Assembly: GCA_002633005.1 (NCBI GenBank)
Contig: NMRA01000123.1
Location: forward strand, 584,656-648,655
Direction: 5' to 3'
Source: Phoronis australis
Lineage: Eukaryota; Phoronida; Phoronidae
DNA: 64,000 bases
The translations under genes and the position numbers were made by a program. Shown in pieces: positions 33,492 through 47,100 of the stretch; position 1 is the first letter of the stretch; each line of letters opens with the position of its first letter. The notes under the pieces are model-generated. The model worked only from the letters and a program-made list of their open reading frames with translations, was not told where the DNA came from and searched no databases.

Positions 33492-35075
33492 ACTGCGCGT
33501 GCAAGCGCAGAGTTTTACTGTTCTACGTGTTTTATCTTCTTATTCTTATTCTTATTCTTCTTCCTTCCTTTTCAGATTGTTATTACTCTTACATTGAATA
33601 TCTTACAACAATCATATTCACTGTGATTGATACGATAGTTAAGGGATTTTTATTGATTTTGACCCAAAATGCACCGGAATGACCTGAAACAGGTCAAGAA
33701 GTGCATTCCGTCAAAATGCTTCTTCTTCTACAGGTTTTTATATAGACACTTTGAACTTTGTTAACAAGTAGGGACTAAGGAAGTGCATCAGAAACTTACA
33801 CGGATTTCCAATCGGATCAAGGAACTGAGTTTCCGGGTCAAAGGTCATTAAGTGCAAAAGTGTTTTGTGAGCTAGACCTTTCATAATCATGCATATGGTT
33901 ACCATCCATAAAGGAAGTTCAGTTACAAACTTTGGGTTAATTTTAGTTTTCTGTTAAATTTAAGACATATTCAATCAGCATTTTCTTAAATGATGCATTA
34001 GGGAGAGCATTTATATTCATGGTGGTTAAACCGATTGCCGATCAAATTCTATTGATTATATGGATGTGACTCAAAATGCACCGGATTGACCCGAAACAGG
34101 TCAAGGAATGCGTTTTTACAAAATGCTTCTACTACAGGTTTTAAGATAGACTCTTCCAATTTTGTTGACAAGTAGACNTGAAAAGAACAAGCAACCTAGA
34201 TACACTATGCTAATTTTCCACGTTTGGTTGGTCAGAGCATGGTCACTAAAGAATTGAAAACCAACACTATTGATTTTGGCTTCGTATCTGTTCTTGCACC
34301 GCACGTAAACTTCTAACTGTGTTCAAGACCATAAGAATTCGCCCGACATTTTGATTCTCGACGAGCGGTTTTTGTCCTGGCCATAAGCAAAGAGAGAAGA
34401 AGAATCTTGGTTATTTTTGCGCTCCAAACCATCTGCTATACTCCGAATGCATGTTGGTTAACTTCAGTCTTTTTGGTCAGTTCAGACACCATCCAAAAGC
34501 ATCCGATGTTTTTCTATTATATTTTCGGTACACAGATAAATATGATTCAAGTTCGTTTCTTAAGACAGGACGATTCAGAATATTACTGTCATTACATGTT
34601 GCACAATTCCTAACAATCGTTGCTTAAAGACAATTATCAACGGTCATAAAACCAAATGTAAAGGGATAGCCATTGAAATTGAAAGTGTCCAGACTATTGC
34701 AAAGTAGCCATTATGAAATGTTTTACAAAAACTCGATGTTTAAAAACAGTCCATGTAACCTCGCGGTTGTTGTGGTTTGCAGATTACCCAGCAACCTTTA
34801 CTAACACGTCATAAATACTTGTTTCTCACGAATTGAGCACAATTGCTATCATTACCCTGCGCGTGTAAGCGCAGAGTACTGTTGCTCCTGGGTTTTCTTC
34901 AATTTTATTCTTATTACTCTGCGCGTTCAAGCGCAGAGTTTTGCTGTTCTACGTATTTTATCTTTTTGTTATTACTCTGCGCGTGCAAGCGCAGAGTTTT
35001 ACTGTTCTACGTATGTTATCTTCTTATTACTCTGCGCGTTCAAGAGTAGAGTTTTACTGTTCCACGTATTTTATC

Positions 35076-35127
<52 letters not shown>

Positions 35128-38100
35128 ACTGCGCGTGCAAGCGCAGAGTTTTACTGTTCTACGTATTTTATCTTCTTATTATTACTCTGCGCGTTCAAGC
35201 GCAGAGTTTTACGGTTCTACGTATTTTATCTTCTTATTCTTGTTATTACTTTGCACGAGCAAGCGCAGTTTTACTGTTCTACTCTACGTATTTTATCTTA
35301 TTATTATTATTATTACACTGCGCGTGCAAGCGCAGAGTTTTACTGTTCTACGTGTTTTATCTTCTTATTCTTATTCTTATTCTTCTTCCTTCCTTTTCAG
35401 ATTGTTATTACTCTTACATTGAATCTCTTACAACAATCATATTCACTGTGATTGATACGATAGTTAAGGGATTTTTATTGATTTTGACCCAAAATGCACC
35501 GGAATGACCTGAAACAGGTCAAGGAGTGCATTCCGTCAAAATGCTTCTTCTTCTACAGGTTTTTATATAGACACTTTGAACTTTGTTAACAAGTAGGGAC
35601 TAAGGAAGTGCATCAGAAACTTACACGGATTTCCAATCGGATCAAGGAACTGAGTTTCCGGGTAAAAGGTCATTAAGTGCAAAAGTGATTTTTGAGCTAG
35701 TCCTTTCATATTCAGTCACAAAAAAGTTCAGTCACAAACTTTGGGGTCATTAGGTGCAACTTTGAGGTCATTAAGTGCAGTTTTCTCTTAAATTTCAGAC
35801 TTTTTCAATCTGCTCGTTCTTATATTATCCATTATCGAGAGGGTTCATGTTCATCGTGGTTCAAGCACTTGGCAATGCAATTCTATTGATCAATTGGATT
35901 TGACTCAAAATGCACCGGAATGACGCGAAACGGGTCAAAGAGTGCATTCCGTCAAATGGCTTCCACTTCTACATTTTTAGATAGACTCTCCGAATTTTGA
36001 TAAGAAGCAGATACTAGAGAAGTGCACCCGAAATTTATGTGGAGTTAAAATTGCATAAAGGGAACCGAGTTTCCGGGCAAAGGTCATTAGTGCAAAAACA
36101 TCTTTGAGCTAGAGCTTACATAATCGGGTATATACTTTTCATTCGTAAAGGAAATCCACTCACAACTTGTGGGTCATTTGATGCAATTTTCTGTTGATAT
36201 TCCTACTTTTCACTCTTGTTCTTCTTATTCTTATTCTTCCTTCCTTTTCAGATTATTACTCTTGCATCGATTCCTTAACAACAATCATATTCATTGTGGT
36301 TGATACGATAATGAAATTACTTTTATTGATTATAATATTTTCATTCAAAATTCACCGGAATGACCCGAAATAGGTCAAGGAGTGCATTCCTTTAAAATGC
36401 TTATTCTTCTAGAGGTTTTTAGATAGACTCTTTGAATTTTGTAAGTAAGTAGGCGATAACGAAGTGCATCCAAAATTTACCTGGATTTCCAATCCGATGA
36501 AGGGAACTGAGTTTCCGGGTCAAAGGTCATTAAGTGCAAAAGTGATTTAGGAACTAGAACTTTGATAATCAAATATATGATTACCATTCATAAAGGAAGT
36601 TTAGTCACAAACTTTGAGGTTTCTAGGTGCAACTCAGGGGTCATTAAGTGCAATTTTCTGTTAAATTTAAGACATATTCAATCAGCTTGTACTTAAATTG
36701 ATGCAATAGGGAGAGCATTCATATTCATGGTGGCTCAACCAATTGCCAATCAAATTCTATTGGTCTCTTGGATTTGACTCAAAATGCACCGCAGTGACCC
36801 GAGACGGGTCAAGGAGTGCATTCCGTCAAGTTCCTTCTTCTTCTACATATTTTTAGATAGACTCTCCAAATTTTGAAAACAAACAGGCACCAGTGATCTG
36901 CATCCGAAATTTACTTGGAATTTAAATGGTATCAAGGGAACCAAATTTCCGGGTCAAAGGTCATTAAAAGAAAGAGTGAATTTTGAGCTAGACCTTACAT
37001 AATTACGTAGTGTTCATACGTAAAGGAAATTTTAAAGTCACCAACTTTGGGGTCATTAGGTGCACCTGTGGGGTCATTAGGTGCAGTTTCCATTGATATT
37101 CTTACTCTTCACTCTTGCGGGCTTTCATAGTTACCAGGGACATCTCCCTCTTTTTCACAAAAGATGCAATTTTTATGCAATGTAATGTTCCTATATTTCA
37201 CTATGCACGTGCATACACCACGCGCAGAGTTGTAAGTGCGCATACGCAATTGCATTCTAGTTACTCTGCGCGTTTACTGTTCTACGTATTTTATCTTCTT
37301 ATTCTTATTCTTATTGTTCTTCTTCCTTCCTTTTCATATTGTTATTTCAACTACATTCATTCATTTAGAACAATAATATTCACTGTAATTGATACGATAG
37401 TTAAGAGATTTATATTGATTACATTTTTGACCCAAAATGCACTAGGATGACCTGAAACGGGTCAAGGAGTGCATTTTGTCAAAATGCTTCTTCTTCTACA
37501 GTTTTTTAGATAGACTCTTCGAATTTTATTAACAAGTAGGCAATAGAGATCTGCATCCGAAATTTACTGGGATTTCCAATCGGATCAAAGGAACCCAGTT
37601 TCCGGGTCAAAGGTCATTAAGTGCAAAAGTGATTTTTGAGCTAGACCTTTCATAATCATGCATATGGTTACCATCCATAAAGGAAGTTCAGTTACAAACT
37701 TTGGGTTAATTTTAGTTTTCTGTTAAATTTAAGACATATTCAATCAGCTTGTTCTTAAATGATGCATTTATATTCATGGTGGTTAAACCGATTGCCGATC
37801 AAATTCTATTGATTATATGGATGTGACTCAAAATACACCGGATTGACCCGAAACGGGTCAAGGAATGCGTTTTTACAAAATGCTTCTACTACAGGTTTTA
37901 AGATAGACTCTTCCAATTTTGTTGACAAGTAGACACTAAAGATCTGCGTCCGAAATTCACTTGGATTTTCCAATCGGATGAAGGGAACTGAGTTTCCGGG
38001 TCAAAGGTCATTAAGTGCAAAAGTGAATCAAACTTTGGGGTCATTAGGTGCACCTGTGGGGTCATTAGATGCAGTTTCCGTTGATATTCTTACTCTTCAC

Positions 38101-41100
38101 TCTTGCTCTTTCATAGTTACCAGGGACATCTCTCTCTTTCTCACAAAGGATGCAACATTTATGCAATGTAGTGCCCCTATACTTCACTATGCACATGCAT
38201 TCACCACGCACAGAGTTGTAAGTGCGCATACGCAATTGCGTTCTAGTTATTATTCTTATTCTTCTTCCTTCCTTTTCAGATTGTTAGTACTTTTACTTCG
38301 ATTCGCTAACAACATTCATATTCACTGTGATTTATAGGTTCATCATTGGGTTTTTTCTAATTATAGTGTTTTGAACCAAATTGCACGGTGTTGACCCATA
38401 ACGGGTCAAGGAGTGCATTTTTACAAAATGCTTCTTCTACAGGTTTTTAAATAGACTCTTCGAACTTTGGTAACAAGTAGACACTAAAGATCTTCATCGG
38501 AAATTTACTCCGAATTCCAATCGGATGAAGGGAACTGAGTTTCCGGGTCAGAGATCATTAAGTGCAAAAGTGATTTTTGAGCTAGACCTTTCATCATGAT
38601 TAGTATGATTAAAATTCATAAAGGAAGTTCAGTCATAAACTTTGGGGTCACTAGGTGCAACTTTGGGGTCATTAAGTGCAGTTTTCTGTTGAATTTAAGA
38701 CTTTTCAATCAGCTTGTACCTGAATGATGCATTAGTTAGAGCGTTCAAATTCATGGTGGTTCAACTACATGTAATTGCCGATCAAATTCTATTGATTACA
38801 TGGATTTGACTCAAAATGCACCGGATTGACCCGAAACGGGTCAGGAGTGCATTCTGTCAAATTGCTTCTTCGACAGGCTTTTAGATAGATTCTCCCAATT
38901 TTGATAACAAGCAGGCACTTGAGAAGTCCATTCGAAATTAACTTGGAATTTAAATTGGATCAAGGGAACCGAGTTTCCGGGTCAAAGGTCATTAAGTGCA
39001 TCAGTGATTTTTGAGCTAGACCTTACACAATCACCTATATAATTTTCATTCGTAAAGAAAATTCAGTTACAAACCCTGGGGTCATTAGGTGAAACTCTGG
39101 GGTTATTAGGTGCAGTTTTCCGTTAATATTCTTTCTTTTCACTCTTGCTCTTTCATAGTTACCAGGGACATCGCTCTCTTTCACACAAAGGATGAAACTC
39201 CTATGCAGTGTAATGCGCCTATACTTCAATATGCACGTGCATACACCACACGCTGAGTTGTAAGTGCGCATACGCAATTACGTTCTAGTTCTTATTCTTA
39301 TTCTTATTCTTATTCTTCTTCCGACCAAATTTGAGGCTTAATAACTCCAAATTGGGTGCAGCTACGTTCCTTAAATTCCGCATATCATTTTTGACAGTAC
39401 ATCAATTTTGATTCGTTATATAATCATATTCCATATTGCACCGGAAGAGGTCATTTGGCGCAAAGGTCATATAATTTTCAAAATGCTACTCCTTTATTTT
39501 AAAGGCTATTTTTCAAATTCGGTACACAGGTATAAGTGAATAAGACAATTTAAAAAATTACTTTTCTAAGTAATCGGGTCATCCAATAAGGTTAAACAGG
39601 TCAACGGTCATTGGGTGCAAACTAAGATTTTGAGCTAGACACTTTAAATTCACAGGTCTGATTGGCACAGTTGAATTCGGAATCTAAAGTTTCAGGTTAT
39701 TTAGTGCAAACATGGGGTCATTAAGTGCATTTTTCTTCTGAAAGTTTGACCAATTCATTCATGTTGTATTCTAAAGTGCATAAAGTAAAACATTTGTGAC
39801 TCTTAGCATTAACCACACTTTTAATCGAGTTTACAATTATTCCCTCATCGGGGCTCATAATGCGCTGAAAGAGGTCAATTAGTGGAAAGGTCATCAAAAT
39901 ATTAACATGTAATTTCTCCTACAATTTTAAAGAATTCCTTTTCATATTGGTAAACGGGTTGCTGTCAGTAACTTCCCATAACAATTCCTTTAATACGCAC
40001 GCACAGAATCCATTGTCATGCCGTGACAATAATCTTTCTAGTTACGTTCTGTTGTGCACGATTGTTAGTGTTGCTATGGTAGGTGATTATATATGTTGAA
40101 GTTTCTATGAAAAGTGACATAACGTTTGCACATCCAACTCAAAATATAACTATTGTGACATGTTAAAAAGAAATTGCGATTATTTGCAGAATTTAATATT
40201 TCGCTACATGTGCTCAGGAGTCAAATATTTCCAAAACTAATGTTGACGGTAAATAATTAACTTTTGAGGCAAAAAACTCTTTGTGATTGAACAAAAACTT
40301 TACAAATCTTAATTTGTTTGGCATAAATGTGGTTACTGTGGGGGGGCAATTTCTAAGTAACCGTTCCTAAGAGTTAAATTGTCCGAAATTTTGTTACTCC
40401 TTGCTAAAAGTGATTGGCATTATTTTAAGTACCGCTGTTCGAGGTATCCTGGTTTTATCAACATCAGAGTATTTTTTCCCAGTTTAAATTTTCAGAAATG
40501 TTTCAATTACATGGCCAAACATTTTATGCAACTGTCGACTTTTTATAAAATTCTTAGCCTTCTTATTTTGATAGCCCCTCGTGCAAAAGACCAACATTTA
40601 ATCAGTAAGCAATTTCTGAGATATGATGTTCCAAAGACAGCCAAATTTGGACATTTTAGGGTCCTACACCCAGCGGGACATTTACAGGCTTTGCATGGTC
40701 TCCAGGCGAACTATCAGTTCTTCACAAAACAAACTTCAAAGTGTTTTGACTGTTGCGATGGTGACAAATGGTGTGCGATTTCTGATTGGATATAATAATT
40801 TTAGTTTATGTTATGCAGGAAATTGTGTATTCGTTATTAATACATACAGATACCATGTCGTTTCAGTCTGTTGGGACTACAATATCTGTGGACAGCGCAA
40901 AATAAACGTTGACGACGTGCTAGCAGGGAATATAACTAGTCCAAATTATCCGCGACCCTATGGAAACAGTCGCACGTGCACGATGATACTGGACGGAAGA
41001 AATAAACGAATTATGATCAGTACTATAAACGGTGAACAAAGTTTGCTAGAAAGATCTTCAATGAGAGGTTCATGTTACGATTACTTAGTGATCAAGGAGA

Positions 41101-44100
41101 ACAACAAAGAAATATCCGAGAGGTTTTGTGGCGATTTTACCGTCAACTACACTTCAGTTTCGAGCACAGTGACATTGTTATTCTACTCAGACACAACTAA
41201 AAGTGCTCAGGGATTCAAGGTTCGATTTCAAGGTAAGCTTGTAGTTTTGAATTGTGTACAATTATTTACAGAAACGGATTTGCAACGAATAACGATGAAC
41301 ATTCGGTGACGCCGCTAAAAGTATTCATACTCACAAGAAAAGTTTTCTGAGACACGTTCTAATAGTTCTTGTAATCTCAAAATACTTAACACAACAGAAA
41401 AAAGGGTTAAGGCAGGTACACCCTGTGTGTCACAGGCGACTGTGCAATAGTACATGTATACTCGTTTGCATTATACCACACGGGAAAAGGGAGAGGGTGT
41501 TTTCCGCCAGACGTAATTGTTGAAACCATCATGACCTCCCGCTACAGGGACCCAGCGCAACAGAAGTGGCATTGACGGGGGGAAGGCACATGGGTGGCGC
41601 ACCATAGGAGTCTGGGGGCTACAGCCCCCCTCCCCACTTTTTCCAGTGTTACGCCGCACGGTGCATCACAGGGGGCTGAGGGGGCCCATCCCCCATTTTT
41701 TCAGTGCTGCGCCGCCCATGAAGGTGGCACGAAAGTGGCCACGATCATTCACCTTGGGAGGTGCTATCTCAGTTTTACTACACATACAGATTCGCCAATG
41801 CGTGTGAATGTGGAATTTTGGTTGCATTGATGTAAACATGCAAGAGCGTTAACTAAGAAAATTTCTTTCACCTTTTATCAAATTAACAGTAAGGCCTAAT
41901 ATTTGAAGAGCAATAGTAGCGTTGGTGAGGAGCGATGCAGTGCAGTTTCACAATTTGTACTAGATTTGTTTGTTGACTGATACTGCACCTTGAATGATGA
42001 ATATCCAGAATTTTTCTAAACAATGTACTCGTCCTTTCTAGAACCTTGAAAAATTCGTGTATTCAACAGCAACCCTTATTGCCATAAAATCATAATTTGT
42101 AGAATGTCTCTCAACACTCCTGAATCAAACAAAAAAGTCTACCTACATCAGCAGAGATTTTATGTTTCGTCCAATGTTGTATTTTGCAGTAACAGACAAA
42201 TGGGTGTACGAGATGTGTAAACACACGGACACAGTCACGACGTCGGAAGGGTACATAGTGAGTGAAAACTATCCTTCGAACTACGAGAACAATAAAGATT
42301 GCTTCGTAAATGTAGCTGCACGAGAAAACGAGTTATTGCATTTGACTTTCGAATACATCAACTTGGAATGGTCGCGTCGGTCCGGCTGCTCTGACTGGGT
42401 AGTGATAAACGATATCGGGTTTCTACACCCACTTTCTCTATTGCCCAAAACATGCAGATCTACCGACTATCCAATAAAGGTGACCTCGTCGTCAAACAAG
42501 GTCGAAATAAAATTTAAAAGTAACTATAAGAATACCAAGGACGGCTTCAGGGTCACTTACACGGGTAGGTATTTTGTATTACGTACATGTATCACCTGCT
42601 CTTCACTCAAGGCCAGCTTTAGTTCGTGGTTTTAAATCGTTCCTTGAATTTATGTCTGAAACCGATTTAGGCCTAACGACGATGGGCATGAGTGTTGTTC
42701 TGAATAACGTTGTGCTATGTGCCCTAAGTTTTAACATCCGCAGCGGCTGTAGTTTTTAAATTTATGTAGCCTTTCAATACTGCCACAAAGCTAACAATAG
42801 TATAAAGTGCACTCTTAAGCCGACTATAAGTACAATGTAGCCATGCGTGGTGGTGAAAAACGAAGCTACGCGCGCATTTTGGTGCAACTGGCCTTTTGCA
42901 AAATTTTAACACGTTGAGTTCTTTGAATGTACGATACATGCATGGTGATAGGTTATCATGTCTGTCAGGGGCATACGCTGACCTTGTTAGCATCAAATAG
43001 GTCTGACGAAGCAAAACGTAAGTTGTATGCTATAGTCCAGTCATTCTACGGATAACCCGGAAAATTTTGCAACAGCAAGTTTTATTGCATAAATCGTATC
43101 CTTTCACACCGCTTAGTGGGAAAAAAGTATACCGGAATTGGAGTGGCGGAAGTTGGTTTTTCAAGACAAAATGTCCGCCAGATTTTCTGATCCTCACTAT
43201 AACTCAAGAGTGGAATGTGATAGAGTAAAAATTCAAAAAGGTTCACCTATGTTTTGTGGGTCAGCAAACCCATTGGAAATGGTTTTGCATGGCTGTGGTG
43301 ACACCGTACGCCATTTTCCAAGATGGCCGTCAAATCTACTTGAGTCGCACAACTTCGCAAGAACAGATTAGTGTGTCGTCTTGCTTCAAGCATCGCATCA
43401 TAGGTGTTCTGGGTCGACTAATCCATTGAGACTCATTGCATTTGGCAATAATGATTACTTCCACCATTTCCAAGATGGCGGAAAAAATCGCCGCCAGATT
43501 TGCAGATGATCATTATAACTTGAGAGTGGAATGTGATAGAGTAAAAATCTTTAAATGTTTACCTATCTTTTGTGGGTCAACAAATCCATTGGAAAAGTTT
43601 TGCATGGCCGTGGTGACACCATCAGCCATTTTCCAAGATGGCCTCCAAAACTATTTTGAATCGCGCAACTTCGCACAAACAGATTAGTGTGTCGTCTTGC
43701 TTCAAACATTGTATCGTAGGTTTTCTGGGTCGACTAATCCATTTAGACTCATTGCGTTTGGCTCTAATGATTACTTCCACCATTTTCTACGATGGCCACC
43801 AAATAGTTGCTTCGTGTAAGGACTTCAGATTCCAGAGGCACGCCATATTCTGAGTTTTTAGTTCAGCACGTCCATTACAATAATTTTTGTCTGGCTCTTG
43901 ATGATTACGACTACCATTTTCAAGATGGTTTAACGAATAACTTATTTGGGTCAAAACATCAGGGCCCGGTCTCCAATCTCCGTACTCAGACTCATACTCA
44001 TACTCGAGATTTCATACTCAAAATCGTGCTCACTGGAGTCGTACTCAAAAAAGCGTATCTAATGTCGGATTTCGAGTAGACTCCAAACGTACTCAAATCT

Positions 44101-47100
44101 GACACTCATACTCGAGTTGCTATGGAACTCTTTATGATGTGAAATGCAAAATCACGCAAAGCCGCGCTGATTCATNTTTTTTTCTTGAAAGGATTAATTT
44201 CTGAAGGGGAGTTCTGGTTTTCATCTTTGGAAGAATTGGCAAAATATGCTGCCAATCTAAGACGTCTAGCGAAAGTGTAAATATCAATTAGTAATTCATC
44301 TTTGTCAATATTGGTTTTAGTAGGACAGAAGTTTAGTCCTTTAGAAAGCAGGCTAACCTCACTTTCAGTTAAGTTATGGTTAGATAAATTAACTACGTTG
44401 TTTGTTTCACAGGTTATAGTTTTCCTAGTGATTTGTCTACGGAACCTTCTGTTACGTTTGACTTTTTTTATGGTGTCGTTGGTATTGTCTGCAGGACCGC
44501 AGATGACGGTGGTAGGAATAGGTCGAGACGAAGTCGTTGTAGATGTCTTAGAGTATTTGTTCTTTCCTTTGTTCTTGTGACGCCGTACTTTTTTCGAATT
44601 AGTGTGGCCGTTCTTGGTTGCGTTGAATTCTGCAATGTTGTCTTCACTATGGGATTCCTGAAGAGGCTCGAATCTGTTGGTGGTAAGGATTACTTCCTCT
44701 GATGTAAATGACGTATATTTTGTTGTAGATTTGTTTTTGCCGTTTGATTTTCCATTTACTTTAATCCAGTTGTCTTTTTTGAGGTCAACTTTATCTTGAA
44801 CACCTGCTGTGATAGGTTTTTCTTTTGGAGGAGTTGTTGAGCAGGTATCTTCTATTGTTTGAATGAGATAGTTATCTGGAGTGTGTTTGCTGTCCAACAG
44901 GTTGAAATGGTTGTTGCGGTGTAGAAGTAATATTGGTTTGCTGTTGATATTCTCTGAGGTGTATTTAATCCAACGTATGTTGTTTCCAATAGTGGTGTTG
45001 ACGTAGATGTCTTTATGAAAAAGAGTACAAGTTGCGAATATTTCGGCTTGAGTGGCCCACGATTTGATGTTGCCGTTTGTTTTCGCCATGTTTCGTAGAT
45101 GTTCCTGATGGTCTTCATCCATTAGAATACTGTATTTTGCTAATTTTTTTTTTGTTGTTCTGAATAACGTTGTGCTATGTGCTCTAAGTTTTAATATCCG
45201 CAGCGGCTGTAGTTTTTAAATTTAAGTAGCGTGTCAATACTGCCACAAAGCTAACAATAGTTTAAAGTGCACTCTTAAGCCGACTATAAGTACAATGTAG
45301 CCATGCGTGGTGGTAAAAAACGAAGCTACGCGCACATTTTGGTGCAACTGGCCTTTCGCAAAATTTTAACACGTTGAGTTCTTTGAATGTACGATACATG
45401 CATGGTGATAGGTTATCATGTCTGTCAGGGGCATACGCTGACCTTGTTAGCATCAAATAGGTCTGACGAAGCAAAACGTAAGTTGTATGCTATAGTCCAG
45501 TCATTCTACGGATAACACGGAAAATTTTGCAACAGCAAGTTTTATTGCATAAATCGTATCCTTTCAAACCGCTTAGTGGGAAAAAAGTCTACCGGAATTG
45601 GAGTGGCGGAAGTTGGTTTTTCAAGATAGCGGACAAAATGTCCGACAGATTTTCTGATCCTCACTATAACTCAAGAGTGGAATGTGATATGTTTTGTGGG
45701 TCAGCAAACCCATTGGAAATGGTTTTGCATGGCTGTGGTGACACCGTACGCCATTTTCCAAGATGGCCGTCAAATCTACTTGAGTCGCACAACTTCGCAA
45801 GAACAGATTAGTGTGTCGTCTTGCTTCAAACATCGCATCATAGGTGTTCTGGGTCGACTAATCATTGAGACTCATTGCATTTGTCAATAATGATTACTTC
45901 CACCATTTCCAAGATGGCGGAAAAAATGGCCGCCAGATTTGCAGATGATCATTATAACTTGAGAGTGGAATGTGATAGAGTAAAAATTTTATCTTTTGTG
46001 GGTCATCAAATCCATTGGAAAAGTTTTGCATGGCCGTGGTGACACCATCAGCCATTTTCCAAGATGGCCTCCAAAACTATTTTGAATCGCACAACTTCGC
46101 ACAAACAGATTAGTGTGTCGTCTTGCTTCAAACATTGTATCATAGGTTTTCTGGGTCGACTAATCCATTTAGACTCATTGCGTTTGGCTCTAATGATTAC
46201 TTCCACCATTTTCTACGATGGCCACCAAATAGTTGCTTCGTGTAAGCACTTCAGATTCCAGAGGCACGCCATATTCTGAGTTTTTAGTTCAGCACGTCCA
46301 TTACAATAATTTTTGTCTGGCTCTTGATGATTACGACTACCATTTTCAAGATGGTTTAACGAATAACTTATTTGGGTCAAAACATCAGGTTTGCCTGGAC
46401 TGAAGGATCATTCTCCTCCTAAAAAATGTGCTGTATTGAAAATAACTCTATGCAATTAATTCAGTGATCTACTATCCACACTGTCTGTATCACTTCCAGT
46501 TAGTTGTAAATGCTAGTGAATCTATACACAATCAACCAGTATTTACACAACTAATCTCTGTCAACTGAGAATAAATTGCTGCAGCTAAAACCACAGCATT
46601 ATCCACATGCAACTGAGTACAGCAATCCTAACTTCTTGAAAGTACATATCTTGGAACTGCAGTTGGTCTTACACGAGCATCTCACTACTTTCAGCAGGTT
46701 CTCTGGTGCTGCTGACTGGTCCGTCGTCGTGGGAATAAATTTTCCACCTGCCATGCCAGCATCCATCCCCAATACAGCGAGTCTAGGCCACTGCCACGGA
46801 AACCAGACCGCTCTTGCTCTTGATAATATGTCCCGGCAGCATGGAANATAAGGTGAAGAATAAGAAGATTTAAGATGAAAACTATTATCTCTGAACTGAA
46901 ATTGAAGTGCTGAGATACGGTAAGAGGACTTATTTTTTTATATTTGCTGTGTTTCTTGGTTCCCTTTCGATATTTTGTTCTCTGGCTCGTATTTATTTTC
47001 GAGTACGATTTCAAGCACACTGCCATACCAAACTTGAAATTTAGAGCATATACTCGGAATTTTTACTCAAAATCGTACTCGAAATATGGATGAAATACAC

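Larger units (their letters stand above)
33640..39340. repeat. Tandem array, ~430-bp unit with TGACCCG/CGGGTCA hairpin
   Basis: About ten units, hairpins near 33668, 34080, 35496, 35912, 36350, 36784, 37436, 37835, 38385 and 38815. Most spacings are 400-440 bp; longer ones carry an inserted second module (TTCTTATTCTTCTTCCTTCC, then a CATAGTTACCAGGGACATC block at 37130, 38115 and 39160). Each unit also has GGGTCAAAGGTCATTAAGTG, TTTTTGAGCTAGAC and ATGCATTAGGGAGAGC words. Copies at 1-457, 39422-39870 and 61634-61790 show that the family is dispersed. No coding potential. Confidence 0.9.
28419..40866 (+). other. CUB receptor intron 1 (12.4 kb, repeat-filled)
   Basis: From 28.4 to 31.7 kb I see no gene, only a short inverted repeat at 30562-30667 (CGATATTTCGAAA / TTTCGAAATATCG). 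Then follow a P2X7-like fragment, a duplicated segment and the long tandem array to 39.9 kb. 39.9-40.86 kb is AT-rich without features. Confidence 0.65.

Noticed and set aside
33203-33682. 159-codon ORF rich in Leu/Tyr/Ser (and similar ORFs at 34941-35507)
   Set aside because: It reads through the palindromic tandem units and TTA microsatellite; several frames are open at once, as expected for a short repeat.
33225-39340. CRISPR-like direct-repeat array
   Set aside because: Spacers are themselves repetitive and the genome is animal; this is satellite-type DNA.
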